From Treponema sp. (GTDB lineage: Bacteria > Spirochaetota > Spirochaetia > Treponematales > Breznakiellaceae): a DNA stretch of 48,842 nt. Below, in pieces: positions 48,315 to 48,842 of the stretch; the first letter of the stretch is position 1, and each line of letters begins with the position of its first letter. Made by a program: the position numbers and the translations under genes. A model generated the notes under the pieces. It was not told the DNA's origin. It saw nothing but the letters and a program-made list of their open reading frames with translations, and ran no database searches. Location of the stretch: positions 1 through 48,842 of the forward strand of contig JAISNI010000229.1 of the NCBI GenBank assembly GCA_031276295.1, in the 5' to 3' direction.

Positions 48315-48842
48315 TTACCGATCCCCGCCCTCAAGCAAACCATCAAGCAGGACCCCGGCCTCCTTGAAGTCCGACACAAGTACCGACGCGGATATTTTTG
48401 AGAGTATCCGTTTTTCAGGGCCCGAGGCGGCGGCCAGCAGTTCGTTCAGCAGCAGATCGACGCCGTTCATCTCCAGCCGCTCCAGGGCGGTTCTGAGCCG
48501 CAGCAGCGTCTCCCGGTCAAAGGCCGAGGGTCCGTTTCCCGACCCTTCCGCCTGCTCCTCCCCGGCCCCCAAAACGGCGTCGATTCGGGCAGCCAATGCG
48601 GAAAGGGATTCCCTGAAGTCCGGCAAATGTTTCCCTATGTACGCGGTGTCCTGCGCGTTACCGGCGTCTTCAAGCAGCAACGCCTGGGCGGACAAGGCTT
48701 CCGCGCCGATAACGGCGGAAGCACTTTTGAGGGCGTGTACGTTGATGACGAAGGACGGCAGGTCTTCCGGGGCAGGCGCGCCGTCCAGAAAAGGCAGGCG
48801 TTCTTTCACGTCCCGGCGGTACTGTTCCAGTATCTCCCGGTA
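48315..48842 (-). CDS. C-terminal part of a second hybrid histidine kinase (Hpt domain, partial)
   Basis: The frame is open from the window edge (48842) to the stop at 48315, 175 codons, so the gene continues beyond the window. It encodes an Hpt domain with the acceptor histidine in 'NVHALKSASAVIGAEALSAQALLLEDAG', then an Arg/Leu-rich tail 'ILSKISASVLVSDFKEAGVLLDGLL'. It is strongly similar to the C-terminus of the kinase at 44802 ('NVHALKSASAAIGADALSARALLLENAG', 'ILSQISKCVLISEFEKAVDLLDGLL'). The two genes are tandem paralogues. The nucleotide match is highest around 48730-48842 versus 45222-45330. Confidence 0.85.
   Translation of the reverse strand, partial: YREILEQYRRDVKERLPFLDGAPAPEDLPSFVINVHALKSASAVIGAEALSAQALLLEDAGNAQDTAYIGKHLPDFRESLSALAARIDAVLGAGEEQAEGSGNGPSAFDRETLLRLRTALERLEMNGVDLLLNELLAAASGPEKRILSKISASVLVSDFKEAGVLLDGLLEGGDR

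Noticed and set aside
1-48842. tRNA, rRNA, insertion-sequence transposase or integrase genes
   Set aside because: No rRNA or tRNA cloverleaf and no transposase or integrase motif was recognised anywhere in the window.

Overview
The window looks like a piece of chromosome from a diderm spirochaete, most likely a termite-gut-type Treponema (the T. primitia / T. azotonutricium group). The evidence is roughly balanced base composition with GC-rich coding, lipoproteins with spirochaete-style lipoboxes, many sugar ABC systems with binding proteins, a lipoprotein with a formylglycine-generating-enzyme fold like the Treponema variable lipoproteins, tandem hybrid histidine kinases, and TTGACA/TATAAT-type promoters. 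The assignment is inferred from gene content only; there is no rRNA gene here.

Layout. 1-620: the first codons of a leftward gene (possible alpha-L-rhamnosidase), a small open fragment of uncertain status, and a promoter. 625-5317: a rightward galactofuranose-type ABC operon (ytfQ, ytfR, ytfT, yjfF) with a strong hairpin after ytfQ. 5344-15118: mixed metabolic and cell-surface genes: an unrecognised secreted protein, an L-cysteine desulfidase-like Fe-S enzyme with a symporter behind it, a second divergent symporter, a large TPR/zinc-ribbon protein, and an orphan ABC binding protein. 15469-38310: one long leftward cluster of about 23 kb that encodes every core type VI secretion (T6SS) component in the order tssA-B-C, hcp, tssE-F-G-H, PAAR, vgrG (split into two genes), three accessory genes, tssJ-K-L-M. 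It is preceded by a good promoter (TTGACA, 18 nt, TATTCT). 38610-42731: a leftward operon with a URO-D-family methyltransferase-like protein and a carbohydrate ABC transporter (lipoprotein plus two permeases), with a promoter and operator-like palindrome. 43157-44645: a variable-type lipoprotein whose C-terminus looks like the variable region of a diversity-generating retroelement (DGR), a 21-bp tandem repeat behind it, and a promoter-like region carrying a run of nine G. 44802-48842: one complete hybrid histidine kinase and the 3' end of a close paralogue.

How it fits together. The T6SS genes would build a sheath (TssB/C) on a baseplate (TssE/F/G/K plus a spike of VgrG and PAAR), anchored by TssJ/L/M, recycled by ClpV (TssH), with Hcp as the tube. 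VgrG, normally one polypeptide, is encoded here as a gp27-like protein and a gp5-like protein, as in phage T4. Next to it are a Thr/Ser/Pro/Gly-repeat protein and a small Ala/Ser/Glu-rich protein that could be spike extensions or cargo.

The most unusual non-coding content is two families of intergenic structured repeats. One supplies the TAG stop codon and 3' hairpins of three unrelated genes (vgrG C-part, hcp, and the histidine kinase). The other has a 27-nt conserved linker between two stems whose sequences differ between copies while base pairing is kept. Together with the possible phase-variable, DGR-type lipoprotein, these are the best candidates for undescribed biology.
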